A DNA stretch of 64,000 nucleotides from Planctomycetota bacterium (lineage in GTDB: Bacteria > Planctomycetota > Planctomycetia > Pirellulales > UBA1268), in NCBI GenBank assembly GCA_003669585.1, contig QWOQ01000007.1, positions 418,694 to 482,693 on the forward strand, in the 5' to 3' direction. Position numbers and translations under genes: made by a program. The notes beneath the pieces are model-generated. The model saw only the letters and a list, made by a program, of their open reading frames with translations. It had not been told where the DNA came from and did no database searches. This document shows positions 61,356 to 64,000 of the stretch, piece by piece. Position 1 is the stretch's first letter. Every line of letters starts with the position of its first letter.

Positions 61356-63077
61356 CTACTGTACCGACTGACTGCGGGCCACACGGAAACCCATGCCGTC
61401 GCTGCTGCCCGACGGGGCGCTGGAGCCGCGGGACGCCGACCGACAGTAGCCCGGGGAGCCCCTCCAGCCGCCGCCGCGAATCACGCGGGACGAGCCCCGA
61501 CGAGGGCCGACCGGATCGGTGCCGCCTGAAAGTTCTTCATAGTACCAATCCGAGCACCACTCCCACACGTTGCCGTGCATGTCGTGCAAGCCCCATGGGT
61601 TGGGTTTCTTCGCTCCAACCTTGTGAGCGTATTTCTTGCTGCCTGTATTACCGGTGAACCACGCATACTCACCCAGCTGCTTTTCATCATCGCCAAATGA
61701 AAACGCCGTTGTTGTTCCTGCACGACACGCATACTCCCACTGAGCTTGTGTCGGGAGACGATACTCTTCGTCTGCTTTCAGTATTCCAGCATTGCGTTCA
61801 GTCGCTGTCAGCTTCTTACAAAACTCTATCGCATCGTCACAGTTCACATACGTTGCAGGGTTGTCCTCAACAATGTCAACACCGCCTGAATACGGCGCCT
61901 TGCCCATCACCTTCTTAAACTCACCTTGAGTCACTTCGTATTTGCCAAGCTCGAATGGCTTCGTCAGCGTTACAGCAACACCCGCGCCATCGCCCATCAT
62001 GAACGTCCCTGCTGGTATTTTAATCAGTTCCATACCAATTGAATTGGTGACACTCTCAACTGATTCTTTTTCAACCGGTTCGGGTTTCTTCATCTCCGGT
62101 CGCGTCTCTATGGCAACCGGCGGGGCGGGCTTCGCCTGCGTCCCTTGCCGACAGCGGGCCACACGGAAACCCTGATCGTTGTCGAGGTCGGTTCCCCCGA
62201 TGATGTTGCCGTGGCGGTGTGCCGACCGACATTGGTCTGAATAGTTCTCCCAGCCGCCGCCGCGATACACGTGATTCGCCCCCCTGTCGGGCCCAAGCGG
62301 ATCTGTGCCACCTGGAAGTTTTCTATCGTCCCAATCAGAGCACCATTCCCACACGTTGCCGTGCATGTCGTGCAAGCCCCAGAGGTTGGGCTTCTTCAAA
62401 CCAACCTTGTGAGCGTATTGCTCGCGGCTATCCTTGGCGTTGGTGGCAAACCACGCGTACTCGCCCAACTTTGATTCATCGTTTCCAAATGAAAACGCTG
62501 TCTTTGTTCCTGCGCGACACGCATACTCCCACTGAGCTTGTGTCGGCAAGCAGTGCGTTTCGTCTGCGTTCAGTGTTCCAGCATTGCGTTCAATCCTTGT
62601 CAATAGTTTGCAGAACAATGTCGCCTTATCCCAGGTCACATACGTTGCAGCGTTATCCTCACCTATCTGAACGTTTTTATAGTGAAAAAAGACTTTATTT
62701 TCAAATATTTCTCCCGCATCATTAATTGTGCCCGATTCACCACTTCTGTCCAACCACGGCTCCGTACCCATCACGCTCTTCCACTGCCCTTGAGTCACTT
62801 CGTATTTGCCAAGTCCGAATGACTGCGTCAGCGTCACGGAAACTTGGGACTCTTGGTATTCGACACGACCCGTCTCGCCTTTAGGGCTACCCATTGTGAA
62901 CTTTCCTGCTGGGATCTCAATAAACTCCATCCCAATCGAATTGGTGTTGCTCGGGAGTTTCACTGGTACTAAGCGGCGAGAGAAAGCGTCAACTTCTTTT
63001 TTTATTTTTTGTATTTCTTTTTGAGAACAACCCGCCATACAAAACAACATCGCAGCAACGACAACAGCGACTCGCAT
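61356..63077 (-). CDS. Lipoprotein with two SUMF1 domains
   Basis: A 573-residue protein with a lipobox (MLFCMAGCSQ near residue 16) and two tandem SUMF1 domains (about residues 45-315 and 345-572). Each has NSIGMEFIEIPAGKFTMG / NSIGMELIKIPAGTFMMG, LGKYEVTQG, CLPTQAQWEYACRAGT(K/T)TAFSFG and WGLHDMHGNVWEWCSDW, and each ends GFRVARC or GFRVARSQSVQ. The C-terminal Cys pair of true formylglycine-generating enzyme is missing (only QCRSA / YCRSA), so catalysis is unlikely and binding or structure more so. It lies between leader repeat C and tail repeat C. Two truncated relatives occur at 39763-40506. Confidence 0.88.
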   Translation of the reverse strand: MRVAVVVAAMLFCMAGCSQKEIQKIKKEVDAFSRRLVPVKLPSNTNSIGMEFIEIPAGKFTMGSPKGETGRVEYQESQVSVTLTQSFGLGKYEVTQGQWKSVMGTEPWLDRSGESGTINDAGEIFENKVFFHYKNVQIGEDNAATYVTWDKATLFCKLLTRIERNAGTLNADETHCLPTQAQWEYACRAGTKTAFSFGNDESKLGEYAWFATNAKDSREQYAHKVGLKKPNLWGLHDMHGNVWEWCSDWDDRKLPGGTDPLGPDRGANHVYRGGGWENYSDQCRSAHRHGNIIGGTDLDNDQGFRVARCRQGTQAKPAPPVAIETRPEMKKPEPVEKESVESVTNSIGMELIKIPAGTFMMGDGAGVAVTLTKPFELGKYEVTQGEFKKVMGKAPYSGGVDIVEDNPATYVNCDDAIEFCKKLTATERNAGILKADEEYRLPTQAQWEYACRAGTTTAFSFGDDEKQLGEYAWFTGNTGSKKYAHKVGAKKPNPWGLHDMHGNVWEWCSDWYYEELSGGTDPVGPRRGSSRVIRGGGWRGSPGYCRSASRGSSAPSGSSDGMGFRVARSQSVQ

Positions 63078-63090
63078 AGTATTCCCCTTG

Positions 63091-63144
63091 AAGGTGTGGT
63101 GACCGGGGAGAGCTTACACGCGAGACGTGCGACGCGATAGCGGC
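63091..63144 (-). repeat. Dispersed leader repeat, copy C
   Basis: Matches copies A (40005-40058) and B (43509-43557); lies 14 bp before the SUMF1 gene ATG. Confidence 0.8.
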
Positions 63145-63473
63145 GGGCACTGCCGCCGGTAATCGTTGTGCATTATTTCGTCGTTGCTGCCGTCTTCGCA
63201 ATCAGGACTCTTTGATTCTCTCGGAGAATTCCTGCGTTGACGATGAAAAACTCCCCACCCAGCGCTGGTTTCGAGAGAGCGGTGAAGCCGCCAAACAGCC
63301 AGACACGCCGTGAACGGCCTCAACCTTCACCCGATCAGCCGTTCGTCAACCGCCAGACGCTTGCGGAAGTGCCTTTGATCCAGATATACTTCTTTTGAAT
63401 GGTCTATACGTTTACTGGTATATACGTCTTTTGAACTGTCTATTAGTTTATAAAATATGCCCCTATAGAGCTA
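63145..63473. other. Noncoding region before the last gene
   Basis: About 330 bp without a supportable gene. It holds two short related stretches (TCTTTTGAATGGTCTATACG near 63391 and TCTTTTGAACTGTCTATTAG near 63427), an imperfect direct repeat just before the promoter that could bind a regulator. Confidence 0.5.
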
Positions 63474-63501
63474 TTGACATCCATTAAAATGGTGGTAGGC
63501 T
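63474..63501 (+). promoter_or_regulatory. Promoter of the last gene
   Basis: TTGACA (63474-63479), 16-nt spacer, TAGGCT (63496-63501), about 100 bp before the ATG at 63601. Confidence 0.6.
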
Positions 63502-63600
63502 AGTCTATTAGAATGGGTATGGGTGCCTGCGTCGGTGTCGCTCGTTGGCGACTCAATCATGCGTGGCATATGTCCATCTTTTCACAGGCGACTCCTCACA

Positions 63601-64000
63601 ATGGCACTACACGGATCAAGCACCAGAAGCTTTCCCGCGTCGTCCGCTCTCCATCGCTATGGAATGGCCTTGTTCACCCTGACATTCCTTCTTCTCGCCC
63701 CAAAATCGGTACGATCGGAAGGCAATCCCCGGGTGACGTTAGCGGTAACGAAAGCCTCGACCTTAGCGATCACTTTTGAGGCCGTCGCACGTGGGGAAGG
63801 CCGCGGCAGTCCCTTACCAGAAAATACGCTTTTGTTGGGAAAGAAGCTTGTTAACGCCACGGACAAATGCCCAGCCGTTTGGTTGGTAGAAACGCTCGAT
63901 GGGTCTGGTCGTCGTGGCTTTGTCTTGGCAACTGATGTGATTCGTGTCTCACGGCAACTGGACGGCCTGCAGGAAGGCGAGCGGCAACTCAGAAGCTCAT
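63601..64000 (+). CDS. Putative secreted protein, 3' end outside the window
   Basis: 133 codons visible. From codon 22, MALFTLTFLLLAPKSVRSEG looks like a signal peptide, then a mature region (VTLAVTKASTLAITFEAVARGEGRG..., KCPAVWLVETLDGSGRRGFVLATDVIRVS). No family recognised. Starts at 63559, 63601 or 63664 are all in frame and none has a clear ribosome-binding site; 63601 is a compromise. Runs off the window. Confidence 0.55.
   Translation, partial: MALHGSSTRSFPASSALHRYGMALFTLTFLLLAPKSVRSEGNPRVTLAVTKASTLAITFEAVARGEGRGSPLPENTLLLGKKLVNATDKCPAVWLVETLDGSGRRGFVLATDVIRVSRQLDGLQEGERQLRSS

Overview
The window looks like a Planctomycetota chromosome. This is inferred from gene content and from weakly Shine-Dalgarno-led operons mixed with many small secreted proteins of unknown function; no ribosomal RNA is present to confirm it. 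The left third (1-20.2 kb) is ordinary housekeeping DNA: topA (cut by the window edge), an acpS-trpS-pyrD block with overlapping ends, an HU-family protein, a lipoprotein, molybdopterin synthesis genes (moaD-moaE-moaA) behind a large FAD/Fe-S D-2-hydroxyacid dehydrogenase, folE, a LON-domain protein, nth, dcd, aspS and an aldose-1-epimerase-like gene.

At 20.36 kb a tRNA-Val(UAC) is overlapped by the 3' end of a tyrosine integrase gene. This marks the start of an accessory region that runs almost to the window end. The first part (20.4-25.4 kb) is a decayed integrative element: intact integrase, second integrase relic, HTH/excisionase-like proteins, an eroded SNF2-type helicase and a truncated UvrD-type helicase. 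Next comes a complete type I-G (formerly I-U) CRISPR-Cas locus: cas3 with a C-terminal HD domain, csx17, csb1, csb2, cas2, a cas4-cas1 fusion, and a 20-repeat/19-spacer array at 37339-38751 whose repeats are identical.

From 38.8 to 46 kb lies a patchwork of small secreted or membrane proteins, a thermonuclease, a DUF805 protein and broken SUMF1 (formylglycine-generating-enzyme-like) genes. These are punctuated by short dispersed repeats that recur at 61-63 kb.

The most striking unit is a nine-gene minus-strand operon at 57572-46165: SUMF1-like protein, zinc-ribbon TRAFAC-type GTPase, membrane GAP1-like GTPase-associated protein, a protein with DnaJ-type zinc fingers but no J domain, two proteins of unknown function, a ClpB-like AAA+ ATPase, a NrdG-like radical SAM enzyme and a vWA-like protein. 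It resembles GTPase-centred conflict/signalling systems known from comparative genomics, but with an unusual set of partners. It is flanked by ISAs1 and IS3 transposase remnants. To its right are a zinc-ribbon membrane protein broken by a 71-bp partial duplication, a prokaryotic ionotropic glutamate-receptor-like channel, and a two-domain SUMF1 lipoprotein.

A recurrent promoter form, TTGACA-N16/17-TAGGCT, appears before the HU gene, before two accessory genes (one with TAGAGT) and before the last gene, and may be this organism's house sigma-factor consensus.
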